Source: Nodularia sp. LEGE 06071 (GTDB lineage: Bacteria > Cyanobacteriota > Cyanobacteriia > Cyanobacteriales > Nostocaceae). From it: a stretch of DNA of 64,000 nt. Below, piece by piece: positions 45,252 through 53,385 of the stretch. The position numbers were made by a program, and so were the translations under genes. The DNA lies in the NCBI RefSeq assembly GCF_015207755.1, contig NZ_JADEWH010000006.1, forward strand, positions 186,001 to 250,000, read 5' to 3'. The first letter of the stretch is position 1; each line of letters begins with the position of its first letter. The notes below the pieces were generated by a model, which was given only the letters and a program-made list of their open reading frames with translations, was not told the DNA's origin and searched no databases.

Positions 45252-45563
45252 ATGCTGCTGACTGAAACCGACGCTGGACAAATTGCGTTAGAGTTCCTCA
45301 TGGCAGATTGGAATATCTCAGAAGATCATCGAGAGTGGTTTGTCATGTTTGGCTCTCGGCTAATTGGCGAGAGTTGGTACATTGTCGAATTGGGTGTGGA
45401 AGGATTTCCGGATCGTTGGTTTATTGAAGTCTATGATACGGGAATGTGTGACCCCAACTATACATTTTTATCACCGATTCCGGCTTCAGAAGGATTTTCT
45501 GATTTTGTAGATGTTCCAGAAATGTTAGCTGAAGTTTTAGTAGCGGAGCGTAAAGCTCGTTAA
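45252..45563 (+). CDS. Small acidic protein, partner of the preceding gene
   Basis: This is 103 aa from the ATG at 45252, preceded by AAGGAG with 5-nt spacing; the GTG at 45246 overlaps the site and is less likely. The sequence (WNISEDHREWFVMFGSRLIG, ESWYIVELGVEGFPDRWFIE) looks like a compact alpha/beta domain. The family is not recognised. Confidence 0.6.
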   Translation: MLLTETDAGQIALEFLMADWNISEDHREWFVMFGSRLIGESWYIVELGVEGFPDRWFIEVYDTGMCDPNYTFLSPIPASEGFSDFVDVPEMLAEVLVAERKAR

Positions 45564-45886
45564 TCATCATTAAGATGCAAAATTCAGAATGTACATTCAT
45601 TAAAAATGAAGATTTTGAGTTTGCTATTTAAAAGTTTTTAGCGAGCCGAGCCACCGGATTTCTGAAGTTTGTCACAATTCCATAGGATGACTAGATGAGG
45701 TGATGCTAAACTAAAGCACACCTTATTTTTTTATAAACATCGACTGAATAATGAAAATATACCTTTTGCAAATTAATTGTATGCAACGGCGCTACATTTT
45801 TTGAGAGATATCTAATCACAAAAAAGAAAGAAATCGTGTAATTTGTCATGCTTAATTGACAAAAATATGTTATATTAAATAGCGTG
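45564..45886. other. Intergenic, nothing assigned
   Basis: No supported gene. A minus-strand frame that crosses the start of the next gene (45706-45960) is probably spurious. The sequence TTAATTGACAAAAATATGTTATATT at 45852-45876 could hold a promoter: TTGACA followed 15 bp later by TATATT-like sequence. Confidence 0.35.
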
Positions 45887-46270
45887 ATGAGCGCTACAGA
45901 AATATTAGTTGATATGATTGCTGAACATATCCTAGCTAAAGAATTCACAAGAGTCGTCACTGACTATTACCCAACACTTGGGGAACTACTAGACGGGTGT
46001 CATGTGAAAGTCATCACCTGTTTTTGGGGACGACCAGCTAGACGTTTGCAATATATAGGGATTTACTGCTCGGAAAAAATGCTTCCCTATGTGCAAGCTC
46101 AAAAAGATGTACTCAGAGAACTAGCAGATAATATGGGGCTAATTCAAGTGGTGTGTATGAACGGGTCGCGATTGCTACGCGACCCCATGTCGAAGCTCAA
46201 GCATACCAATCCCGGCCTATGGTTGGAATTGCAATGGGTGACAACTGAAAATAGCGATCGCCTACAATGA
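45887..46270 (+). CDS. Unknown protein, first gene of an overlapping operon
   Basis: This is 127 aa from the ATG at 45887 (GTG at 45884 is an alternative). Its sequence (EILVDMIAEHILAKEFTRVVTDYYPTLGELLDGC) is helical, followed by mixed alpha/beta (VKVITCFWGRPARRLQYIGIYC; IQVVCMNGSRLLRDPM). Several cysteines occur. The stop overlaps the flavin oxidoreductase start by 4 bp (ATGA). No family is recognised. Confidence 0.6.
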   Translation: MSATEILVDMIAEHILAKEFTRVVTDYYPTLGELLDGCHVKVITCFWGRPARRLQYIGIYCSEKMLPYVQAQKDVLRELADNMGLIQVVCMNGSRLLRDPMSKLKHTNPGLWLELQWVTTENSDRLQ

Positions 46271-47271
46271 AAACTGGAATTTTTTGCAATTACGAAAATC
46301 ATCATCAAAATAGCCGCCGCACAATCTTTGAACAAGTCGCGCTGGTACAGCAGGCGGAAAGCTTAGGTTTTGAGTCAGCCTGGGTAAGTGAACATCATTT
46401 TAATGAATTCAATCTCAGCTCGTCGATGTTGCTGTTAATGGCACACCTAGCGGGGCTTACCTCAACGATTCAATTAGCGACGGCGGCGGTATTATTGCCA
46501 TTTCATAATCCCATTCGGGTAGCAGAGGATATTGCCACCCTGGACAATTTGTGTAATGGCCGATTGTTATTTGGGGTGGCTAAGGGTGGGCCTTTCCCCC
46601 AGCACAATAAGCATTTTGGCACACCAATGGGTGAATCTCGCGCCAAGATGTTAGAGGCGATCGCCTTAATTCAAAAGCTGCTGTATGATACCGATGTGTC
46701 ATTTAACGGACAGTATTATCAATGCGATCGCCTGACAATTTCCCCCAAACCATTACAGTCTCAGATTCCAGTTTACATAGCCACTGGTGATGATCAAGGC
46801 ATAGAATTTGCCGCTCAAAATTCCTTCGGCTTAATGGGGGGACCGCCATTTTCCTTAGAGAGATTGAAAAATACAGTGGCTAAATATCGAGCCTGCAATC
46901 ATAGTGGTTCCGAAAAATTTGTATTGGCGCGCTTTTTTTATGTTGGTAAAACATTCGATGAAGCAGTGAGTGAAGCCTTACCATTCATTCGCAAATTCAG
47001 CCAAAAGATGCAAGCCAACTCGGCTGAAATCATCCAGAAAAGCGCGAATCCCAATCAGAAACCATTTGATCGAACAAATATTTGTTTCGATGAAGACTAT
47101 TTGATTGAAAATTCGATTATTGGTGATGTGAGGACTTGTCGTGACAAAATCAAAACATTTCAAGACGAGTTAAATCTCGGTACATTAGCGCTCAAACCCT
47201 CCTCTTTGGATTTGCAAAAAAACTTAGAAAGTTTAGAGCGCTACAACCAAGAGGTTCGGAATTATGTCTAA
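46267..47271 (+). CDS. LLM-class (luciferase-like) flavin-dependent oxidoreductase
   Basis: The 334-aa protein has a bacterial-luciferase TIM barrel: the opening MKTGIFCNYENHHQNSRRTI, AESLGFESAWVSEHHFNEFNL (typical E-H-H), LATAAVLLPFHNPIRVAED, and LCNGRLLFGVAKGG. It should use FMNH2 or F420 to oxidise or reduce a small substrate. It is tied to two unknown genes by overlaps of 4 and 8 bp. The triad is followed, convergently, by a Coq4-like gene and the hyp cluster. The substrate is unknown. Confidence 0.85.
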   Translation: MKTGIFCNYENHHQNSRRTIFEQVALVQQAESLGFESAWVSEHHFNEFNLSSSMLLLMAHLAGLTSTIQLATAAVLLPFHNPIRVAEDIATLDNLCNGRLLFGVAKGGPFPQHNKHFGTPMGESRAKMLEAIALIQKLLYDTDVSFNGQYYQCDRLTISPKPLQSQIPVYIATGDDQGIEFAAQNSFGLMGGPPFSLERLKNTVAKYRACNHSGSEKFVLARFFYVGKTFDEAVSEALPFIRKFSQKMQANSAEIIQKSANPNQKPFDRTNICFDEDYLIENSIIGDVRTCRDKIKTFQDELNLGTLALKPSSLDLQKNLESLERYNQEVRNYV

Positions 47272-47635
47272 ACTACACCTGCTTCCTCCTGATGATTTAC
47301 CACCTACCAAGGTAACGAAACAGGATGGAATGCTGCATATGGAGTTCGAGCGGTCTACTGGCAGATGCTTTTTCCACGCTTGCGATCGCATTACGCAAGT
47401 CCTCTTATCTAACTGTCAGTGGTATCTCACCAAGAATAGCACAACCCTGATGCTAATTATTGACTGCCCTGACATAGTATCTTACTGGCATATAGTCAGT
47501 AACATTCCCCAGTTAGGGAATCGGCTAGAGCGGTTTACCAGTAACGCCAAAATCCGCGTTTATCCTCCATTTGGTAAAGGCACGCCATTTGAAATCAGCG
47601 TCAATGAAATTTCGGCTTATCGAGATTGGCTGTAA
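47264..47635 (+). CDS. Unknown protein, last gene of the overlapping operon
   Basis: The 123-aa start overlaps the flavin enzyme by 8 bp. Segments LHMEFERSTGRCFFHACDRI, LLSNCQWYLTKNSTTLMLII and LGNRLERFTSNAKIRVYPPFG suggest a small alpha/beta fold with several Cys and His. No family is recognised. The tight overlap suggests it acts with the oxidoreductase. Confidence 0.6.
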   Translation: MSKLHLLPPDDLPPTKVTKQDGMLHMEFERSTGRCFFHACDRITQVLLSNCQWYLTKNSTTLMLIIDCPDIVSYWHIVSNIPQLGNRLERFTSNAKIRVYPPFGKGTPFEISVNEISAYRDWL

Positions 47636-47753
47636 TAGCAAACTCCTCGAATTGCCTAATCTCATCTTACTCTTCCCCGCCTTCGGGGAGAGAATTAAAA
47701 CAGACATAACTCTAGGACATTTGTAGCTAAATCCTAGCTGCTAAGAATCAGTT

Positions 47754-48428
47754 TTACAAAATAGCCTTCATTCCCAGATTTGCCCGAATATCGCTCACCT
47801 GGACATCCCAATATTGATCCCATTTTTGAGCAATAAACTTACCTGGCGTTTGGGAACCGAGATTATAACCACGGGAAATTTCAGACATTAAATATTTGAA
47901 ATTATGTGGTTGATAAAGACTAATCATCACCAGACCAAAACTTACAATCATAGCGCTGATAGGAATCGGTGTTTGAGCGATAAAAAAAGCTTGTAGTCCA
48001 ATTTCACCAATTTCATCAGTATCAAATCCACCAACCACATGATAAATATCATGGGTAGTTCTCCAGAGCATTTTGAGATAAGAGATATCATCAACTACAG
48101 GAACCGTCTTATAGAAATAGGGATTAAATTTTTGGGACTTAATTTTATGAGCATAAACATGACCCAAAGTACCCTCTGGAAGCTGGATTAACTCATCGAG
48201 ATTGACAGGAGCAGGAAGCCAGCGTTCCTTAAATAAGATATTAACTTCAGGACTTTTTTTCAACTCATTAACGGCTAGCTGTGCCATTTCCGTTTGATCA
48301 AGTGCGTCTTCAAAGTCAAATACTGCATCAGTGCGACCATCGTCAGTTTTTAGGGTACTAGATGCTAGGAATTGAATAATGTAAGTTAAAAGTCCTTTGT
48401 CAGTGTCACGAGCAATTACATTGACCAT
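47754..48428 (-). CDS. Coq4 family protein
   Basis: The 224-aa protein carries the Coq4 hallmark HDIYHVVGGFDTDEIGEIGLQAFFIAQ, with the H-D-x(2)-H...E metal-binding pattern. LPEGTLGHVYAHKI also fits. Eukaryotic Coq4 organises ubiquinone synthesis and takes part in ring decarboxylation. Cyanobacteria use plastoquinone, so the substrate here is open. It lies between the LLM operon (convergent) and hypB (same strand, 343 bp away). Confidence 0.85.
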   Translation of the reverse strand: MVNVIARDTDKGLLTYIIQFLASSTLKTDDGRTDAVFDFEDALDQTEMAQLAVNELKKSPEVNILFKERWLPAPVNLDELIQLPEGTLGHVYAHKIKSQKFNPYFYKTVPVVDDISYLKMLWRTTHDIYHVVGGFDTDEIGEIGLQAFFIAQTPIPISAMIVSFGLVMISLYQPHNFKYLMSEISRGYNLGSQTPGKFIAQKWDQYWDVQVSDIRANLGMKAIL

Positions 48429-48771
48429 AGTGATTCTCTGCGTTGCAATATAGCTTTGCTACTTAAAACCCGAAGTGCATTATTTAAAATTTATGCATTA
48501 CCAGTAAAAAAGAATATGCACTATTTATTTTTGATAAAAATAGGTGATTTTTTCATGGATCTTCAGAGGGATTGCATAAATCCGTAAATTGTTGTTTATT
48601 AAAAGGTTAAATCAGAATATAAAGACTTAAAGCATGAACTTAACGCGTGAATTAGATACTGCATAAATTAGTAAAAACACGAACGAAAAAACACAGATAT
48701 CTTTTCTTCTCTGTGTTCATTTGTGGATTAATTTAATTACAGATATTATTGATCAAGCTACGGTAAAAAAT
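48429..48771. other. Intergenic, repeat remnant only
   Basis: The spacer between hypB and the Coq4 gene holds a remnant of the dispersed repeat (TTTTCTTCTCTGTGTTCATT, about 48702-48721) and no gene. It should contain the hypB terminator and Coq4 promoter. Confidence 0.4.
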
Positions 48772-49623
48772 TTAAACAGAAACAGAAATCGAAAAATTCG
48801 CCACTCTTGCAGATAACCAAGCATACCAACTTTCTAAACCAACACTAGTAGTAGCAGAAACCTGAAAAATCTGAATTTGGGGATTAACTTGTAGGGCATA
48901 ATCGATACATTTCTGCACATCAAACTGCACGTAAGGCAGTAAATCAATCTTAGTCAGAATCAGGATGTCACTAGCACGAAACATATGGGGATACTTGATA
49001 GGCTTATCTTCTCCCTCAGTCACCGAGAGAATCACCACCTTAGCTTGTTCTCCCAAATCAAACAAAGCCGGACAAACCAAATTTCCCACATTTTCAATCA
49101 TCACCACTGAATTGAGAGGCGGATTCAATTGTTGTAAACCCCTATCAATCATAGAAGCTTCTAAATGACAACCAGTACCCGTATTAATTTGCACAACATT
49201 ACAGCCCGTTTCCCTAATCTTTTGGGCATCATTAGCTGTTTCTTGGTCGCCTTCAATCACATTAATCGGTAACTGATGCTTTAAATCATGAATAGTCCGA
49301 GTTAACAGAGTAGTTTTACCCGAACCAGGAGAACTCATTAAATTTAAAGCTAAAATATTGCGTCCTTTAAACCATCCCCGATTTTGGGCGGCTATCAGAT
49401 TATTTTTCGCTAAAATATCCTGTTCTAAAGATATTGTTGTATTATGTATTTTGGCATGAACTTGAGACGCTTCATGCTGAGTATCATGATTATGGGAATG
49501 AGTGATTATAGTTCCATCAGGTAAAGTGTGAGTATGATCATGGTGCTTGTGTTCAACCTCACCAGTTTGTAAATTAGTAATTGTGCTTTCAGCATCATCA
49601 GAACAACCGCAAGTTACACACAT
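48772..49623 (-). CDS. hypB: Hydrogenase nickel incorporation GTPase HypB
   Basis: The 283-aa G3E GTPase delivers Ni to the hydrogenase large subunit with HypA. The N-terminus MCVTCGCSDD carries the CxxCGC metal site. A His-rich region follows (HKHHDHTHTLPDGTIITHSH), which can store nickel. Walker A is LMSSPGSGKTTLL and the Mg/base motifs are intact (VIEGDQET; ILTKIDLLPY). It starts 2 bp after the hypA stop and is the last gene of the hyp operon. Confidence 0.96.
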   Translation of the reverse strand: MCVTCGCSDDAESTITNLQTGEVEHKHHDHTHTLPDGTIITHSHNHDTQHEASQVHAKIHNTTISLEQDILAKNNLIAAQNRGWFKGRNILALNLMSSPGSGKTTLLTRTIHDLKHQLPINVIEGDQETANDAQKIRETGCNVVQINTGTGCHLEASMIDRGLQQLNPPLNSVVMIENVGNLVCPALFDLGEQAKVVILSVTEGEDKPIKYPHMFRASDILILTKIDLLPYVQFDVQKCIDYALQVNPQIQIFQVSATTSVGLESWYAWLSARVANFSISVSV

Positions 49624-49625
49624 AA

Positions 49626-49955
49626 TTACTCTATTTCGATTTCCTTAATTTTCAATTCTTCACCAGTTATTAAATCTAACTGCACGCTACCACAGCTACA
49701 TACACCAAAAGGTTTATTTAAATGTATTTCTGCACCACATTCACGACATCGTGCTAAACCTGGAATTTCTCTAATTTCTAATATCGCCCCGACTAAAACC
49801 GTACCTTGAGTACAGACATCAAAACAGAACTCAATAGCATCAGGTAAAATCGCCGAAAGTTGCCCAATTTCTAACACCACACGTTGAACCTTTGCACCTT
49901 GGGCGTGTTCACTAACAATAGCCACAATATTTTGCGTAATTCCTAGTTCGTGCAT
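49626..49955 (-). CDS. hypA: Hydrogenase nickel incorporation protein HypA
   Basis: This is 109 aa from the ATG at 49955, so that the Ni-binding His2 is in place (MHELGITQN); an earlier TTG start would destroy the site. The zinc site has CRECG and, in place of the usual CPxCGS, CSCGS (C-x-C), as in other cyanobacteria as far as I recall. HypA and HypB are adjacent and act together. Confidence 0.95.
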   Translation of the reverse strand: MHELGITQNIVAIVSEHAQGAKVQRVVLEIGQLSAILPDAIEFCFDVCTQGTVLVGAILEIREIPGLARCRECGAEIHLNKPFGVCSCGSVQLDLITGEELKIKEIEIE

Positions 49956-49997
49956 ATAAATCAATACGCTTCACTTAAAGTCAGGTTTATTTTTTTT

Positions 49998-50186
49998 ACG
50001 AACGACAGAGGCGCAGAGGACACAGAGATAATAGAAGAGAAGAAAGAGAGGAAAAAAATCTTTAACTAAACTGTATTGGTATATATCTTATCTAAAATAG
50101 ATAGACCAACTTAGCAAAAAGTAACTCACAAAAATAACCTCTTGAACTCTCTTTCTCCGTGTACTCTGTGTCCTCTGCGGTTCGTT
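49998..50186. repeat. Inverted pair of dispersed repeats between hypE and hypA
   Basis: ACGAACGACAGAGGCGCAGA... at 49998-50052 faces its complement at about 50150-50186 (TCTGTGTCCTCTGCGGTTCG...). The ends can pair over about 40 nt with mismatches, making a 189-bp element like a MITE. It splits the hyp operon by 353 bp and contains no gene. Confidence 0.6.
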
Positions 50187-50308
50187 CTTTCTCATTTATT
50201 CATAAATCTTACCAAAGAACCTTTTAAACCCTCTTAACTTGGCGTACTACAGCCCTTGCGGGCATCGCTGCGCGCGGGCGACTTGGCGGTTCGTTACTCC
50301 AAAAAAAA

Positions 50309-51406
50309 TCAACAAATCCTGGGTAATTGTTCCCCCACCAACATATCTACAATTCTTTCAGTCCCAAAAGCCGTTCTTAACAACACAATACCCGGAGGCG
50401 AAGCAATAACCTCACCAATAACACAAGCATCCTTCCCGGCTGAATGTGATCTCATAGCCGCTAAAACAGTTTTAGCATTCTCACCAGCTACCACCACCAC
50501 TAACTTACCTTCATTAGCCAAATACAAAGGATCTAAACCTAGTATTTCACAAACTCCTTTAACTTCTTCCCGCACAGGAATAGATTCTTCATCAAGGCGA
50601 ATACCTACACCAGAACTCACAGAAAATTCATTTAAAACTGTAGCTAAACCGCCCCGTGTAGCATCACGCATAGCATGAATTTCAGGACAAACACTCAGGA
50701 TATCTGCTACTAAACTGTGTAAAGGTTGACAGTCACTTTCGACATTAGTTTCTAAGGCTAATTCCCCACGGGCGATTAAAATTGCTGCACCATGATTTCC
50801 CAATTCGCCATTAATAATTACCACATCTCCCACTTGGATATTATGGGCAGAAATGTTAATTCCTTGAGGAATCACCCCAATACCTGTAGTATTAATAAAC
50901 AGTTTATCCGCAGCACCACGTTGGACAACTTTTGTGTCACCTGTGACAATTTGCACGCCAGCTTTTTGGGCGGCTACTTTCATACTAGCAACAACACGCC
51001 GCAAAGTTTCTACTGGTAATCCTTCTTCTATAATAACGCTACAAGTAAGATATAAAGGTTTAGCACCACTGACTGCTAAATCATTAATCGTGCCATTAAT
51101 TGCTAATTCACCAATATCACTACCGGGAAAGAATAAAGGATCTACAACGTAAGAATCTGTGGTAAATGCTAGTCTATCTCCCTGTTGGGCGAGACTAGCT
51201 AAGTTTAAACTGGCTTGGTCTTCTAATTGGGAGAGAATTGGATTATCAAAGCTACTAACAAAGATATCCTCGATTAAATCGCGCATGGCTTTACCGCCGC
51301 TACCGTGGGCGAGGGTAATATGAGTCTCTCTCACCTTACTTTTTTGGGGTTTGCCGATTTTTTGCAGGAGAGGATTTTGGGTTTTGTGTTTGGGGGAAAA
51401 ATTCAT
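50309..51406 (-). CDS. hypE: Hydrogenase maturation protein HypE
   Basis: The 365-aa PurM-like enzyme dehydrates the thiocarbamoyl group on its C-terminal Cys to thiocyanate, giving the CN ligand of the NiFe site. The C-terminus ends PRIC, the modified cysteine. AHGSGGKAMRDLIEDIFV and TTDSYVVDPLFFPGSDIGEL are ATP-binding hallmarks. The first 25 residues (SPKHKTQNPLLQKIGKPQKS) are variable, and the true start may be later. Confidence 0.95.
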   Translation of the reverse strand: MNFSPKHKTQNPLLQKIGKPQKSKVRETHITLAHGSGGKAMRDLIEDIFVSSFDNPILSQLEDQASLNLASLAQQGDRLAFTTDSYVVDPLFFPGSDIGELAINGTINDLAVSGAKPLYLTCSVIIEEGLPVETLRRVVASMKVAAQKAGVQIVTGDTKVVQRGAADKLFINTTGIGVIPQGINISAHNIQVGDVVIINGELGNHGAAILIARGELALETNVESDCQPLHSLVADILSVCPEIHAMRDATRGGLATVLNEFSVSSGVGIRLDEESIPVREEVKGVCEILGLDPLYLANEGKLVVVVAGENAKTVLAAMRSHSAGKDACVIGEVIASPPGIVLLRTAFGTERIVDMLVGEQLPRIC

Positions 51407-51480
51407 GTTTAAAAACGAACCACTAAGGACACAAAGTACGCGTTAGCGTAGCGTCTCCCCTTGGGAGAAGAAGGAGAGGA
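51405..51480. repeat. Repeat cluster between the tautomerase gene and hypE
   Basis: AACGAACCACTAAGGACACA (51411 on) abuts GCGTTAGCGTAGCGTCTCCC and TTGGGAGAAGAAGGAG. Two different repeat families join here. The second matches 26757-26800. Confidence 0.6.
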
Positions 51481-51490
51481 AGGAGAAAGT

Positions 51491-51706
51491 TTAGATACCT
51501 TTTTCTTTATGTCTACCACTATGTTTATCTATATGTAATTGACCACCCACAGCCCAATTTTCTCTCTCAAATTCATCAATATGTATAGTTATCCATTCTG
51601 GTTTAGCACCCAAGGTTTCAATTAGTGTTTCGGTTAGTGCTTTGACTAATTGGCGCTTTTTTTCGACGGAGTGACCTTTGGCTATTTGTATTGTGATGAA
51701 TGGCAT
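51491..51706 (-). CDS. 4-oxalocrotonate tautomerase family protein
   Basis: The 71-aa protein has the catalytic Pro after the initiator Met (MPFITIQIAKGHSVEKKRQLV) and IHIDEFERENWAVGGQ at the end of the fold. It lies between hypD and hypE. The Nostoc hyp operon carries a small gene in the same place (asr0697, from memory), so linkage to hydrogenase maturation is conserved. Its role there is unknown. Confidence 0.85.
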   Translation of the reverse strand: MPFITIQIAKGHSVEKKRQLVKALTETLIETLGAKPEWITIHIDEFERENWAVGGQLHIDKHSGRHKEKGI

Positions 51707-51773
51707 ATACTTTTTCTCCTATTTTGTGTAATGAACCCCACCCCCAGCCCCTCCCCGCAAGCGAGGAGGGGAG

Positions 51774-52925
51774 TTAGAGTATAGCTAATTTAGATAAAGC
51801 TACTTTTTCAGCTTTTTTACTAATTGCAGAAAGTCGTCCATATTTGTAGTAGGCTGCACACGCACCTTCTGAGGAAACCATGCAGCTTCCAATGGGTGTT
51901 TCTGGTGTGCAAGCTGTACCAAATACTTTACATTCCCAAGGTTTTAAAACTCCTTTGAGGATTTCTCCACATTTACAGGCTTTGTGGTCAGCTACTTTTA
52001 AGTTAGGAATAATAAATTTTTCTTCTGCATCAAATTGGGCATATTCATTCCGGATTTTTAAGCCTGATTCAGGTATTTCGCCTAAGCCTCGCCAATCAAA
52101 GTTTTCTCGCACTGCAAATACTTGGTTCATTGCTTGCAATGCAACTAGATTTCCGGCTGGTTCTACTAATCTGTTATATTGGTTTTCTACTTCACAACGG
52201 TTTTCTACTAACTGCTGTAATATCATCCAAATTGATTGGAGTATATCTAAGGGTTCAAAGCCGGAAATTACTATGGGTTTATGATATTTTTGGGCAATAA
52301 ATTGATATGCTTCTGTTCCAATTACCATGCTGACATGACCAGGCCCAATAAATCCATCTAGTTGTAAGTCGGGGTTATCTAGTAGGGCTTGAAGGGCGGG
52401 TATAACGAGAACATGGTTGGAAAACATACTAAAGTTGGTGATGTTTTCGGCTGCTGCTTGCAAGATGGTGAGGGCGGTACTGGGGGCGGTGGTTTCAAAG
52501 CCGAGGGCGAAAAAGACAATTTCTTTGTCTGGGTTGTCTCTAGCGATTTGCAGGCTATCGAGGGGGGAGTAAACCATGCGGATATCTGCGCCTGTGGCTT
52601 TGGCTTGGAGTAGGTTGGTGGTGGAACCGGGAACTCTCATGGTGTCGCCAAATGTGGCGAGAATAACGTTATGATTTTGGGATATGGCGATCGCATCGTC
52701 TAATCTCCCTTTTGGCATGACGCATACTGGACAACCAGGCCCGTGGATGAGTTCTAGGTTGGGGGGAAGGATGTCTTCTATACCGTATTTAAATATGGAG
52801 TGGGTATGTCCACCACATACTTCCATTAGTTTGAGGGGTTTGTTTAGTTGGTTGCATAGTTGGGTTATTTGCTTGCTTAGGGCTGCTGCTTTTTCTGGTT
52901 CTCGAAATTCGTTGACGTATTTCAT
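51774..52925 (-). CDS. hypD: Hydrogenase maturation protein HypD
   Basis: The 383-aa [4Fe-4S] protein works with HypC as the scaffold for building Fe(CN)2CO. Motifs are MEVCGGHTHSIFKYG, HGPGCPVCVMP and FFALGFETTAPSTA, and the C-terminal Cys set is in ADHKACKCGEILKGVLKPWECKVFGTACTPETPIGSCMVS. It lies in the hyp operon downstream of hypC. Confidence 0.96.
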   Translation of the reverse strand: MKYVNEFREPEKAAALSKQITQLCNQLNKPLKLMEVCGGHTHSIFKYGIEDILPPNLELIHGPGCPVCVMPKGRLDDAIAISQNHNVILATFGDTMRVPGSTTNLLQAKATGADIRMVYSPLDSLQIARDNPDKEIVFFALGFETTAPSTALTILQAAAENITNFSMFSNHVLVIPALQALLDNPDLQLDGFIGPGHVSMVIGTEAYQFIAQKYHKPIVISGFEPLDILQSIWMILQQLVENRCEVENQYNRLVEPAGNLVALQAMNQVFAVRENFDWRGLGEIPESGLKIRNEYAQFDAEEKFIIPNLKVADHKACKCGEILKGVLKPWECKVFGTACTPETPIGSCMVSSEGACAAYYKYGRLSAISKKAEKVALSKLAIL

Positions 52926-52954
52926 GGGGGATTTTAGCTTTTTTTTGGGGGGTT

Positions 52955-53064
52955 TTTAACGAACCGCCAAGTCGCCAAGGTCGCCAAGGAAGAGAAGAGA
53001 AAATGGTGTTGGTTGCTTAAATTTTTGAAGCAAGTGGATTTCTACTCAGCACTCAGCAGTCGGC
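52955..53064. repeat. Repeats in the hypC-hypD spacer
   Basis: AACGAACCGCCAAGTCGCCA (52959 on) followed by AGGTCGCCAAGG is a dispersed-repeat copy. ACTCAGC, ACTCAGC, AGTCGGC at 53044-53064 is a heptamer run like that between psaA and psaB. Confidence 0.65.
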
Positions 53065-53070
53065 ACTTTC

Positions 53071-53325
53071 CTATATTTGGGCTTGGGCTGTTGCTAGTTC
53101 TTCTAATAGTTTTAATGTTTCTGCTGCTTCTTGTTCGTTGATGCGATTCATGGCGAAGCCTACGTGAACTAATACCCAATCTCCTATACATTTTTCGGGG
53201 GGATGTTGTTCGTTGATTATGCAGGCTATGTTTATTTGGCGTTTGACTCCAGCTATGTTAACTATGGCTAGTTTATGGTTAATGTCGCTGATTTCTATTA
53301 TTTGACCTGGGATTCCTAAGCACAT
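53071..53325 (-). CDS. hypC: Hydrogenase maturation chaperone HypC
   Basis: This is 84 aa from the ATG at 53325, because the functional Cys2 must follow the Met (MCLGIPGQIIEI). An upstream frame of 11 codons is not used. DWVLVHVGFAMNRI fits the OB-fold core. It binds HypD and the precursor of the large subunit. Confidence 0.95.
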   Translation of the reverse strand: MCLGIPGQIIEISDINHKLAIVNIAGVKRQINIACIINEQHPPEKCIGDWVLVHVGFAMNRINEQEAAETLKLLEELATAQAQI

Positions 53326-53339
53326 TTTTGTTTTCCTGG

Positions 53340-53385
53340 AATTTATGAAACGAACCACAGAGGCGCAGAGAACGCAGAGGAAAGA
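53340..53385. repeat. Dispersed repeat in the hypF-hypC spacer
   Basis: AAACGAACCACAGAGGCGCA then GAGAACGCAGAGGAAAG: the clearest copy of the family. Confidence 0.75.

Noticed and set aside
45706-45960. 84-codon minus-strand ORF at the start of the LLM operon
   Set aside because: It overlaps the better-supported plus-strand gene, and its hydrophobic content comes from AT-rich sequence.
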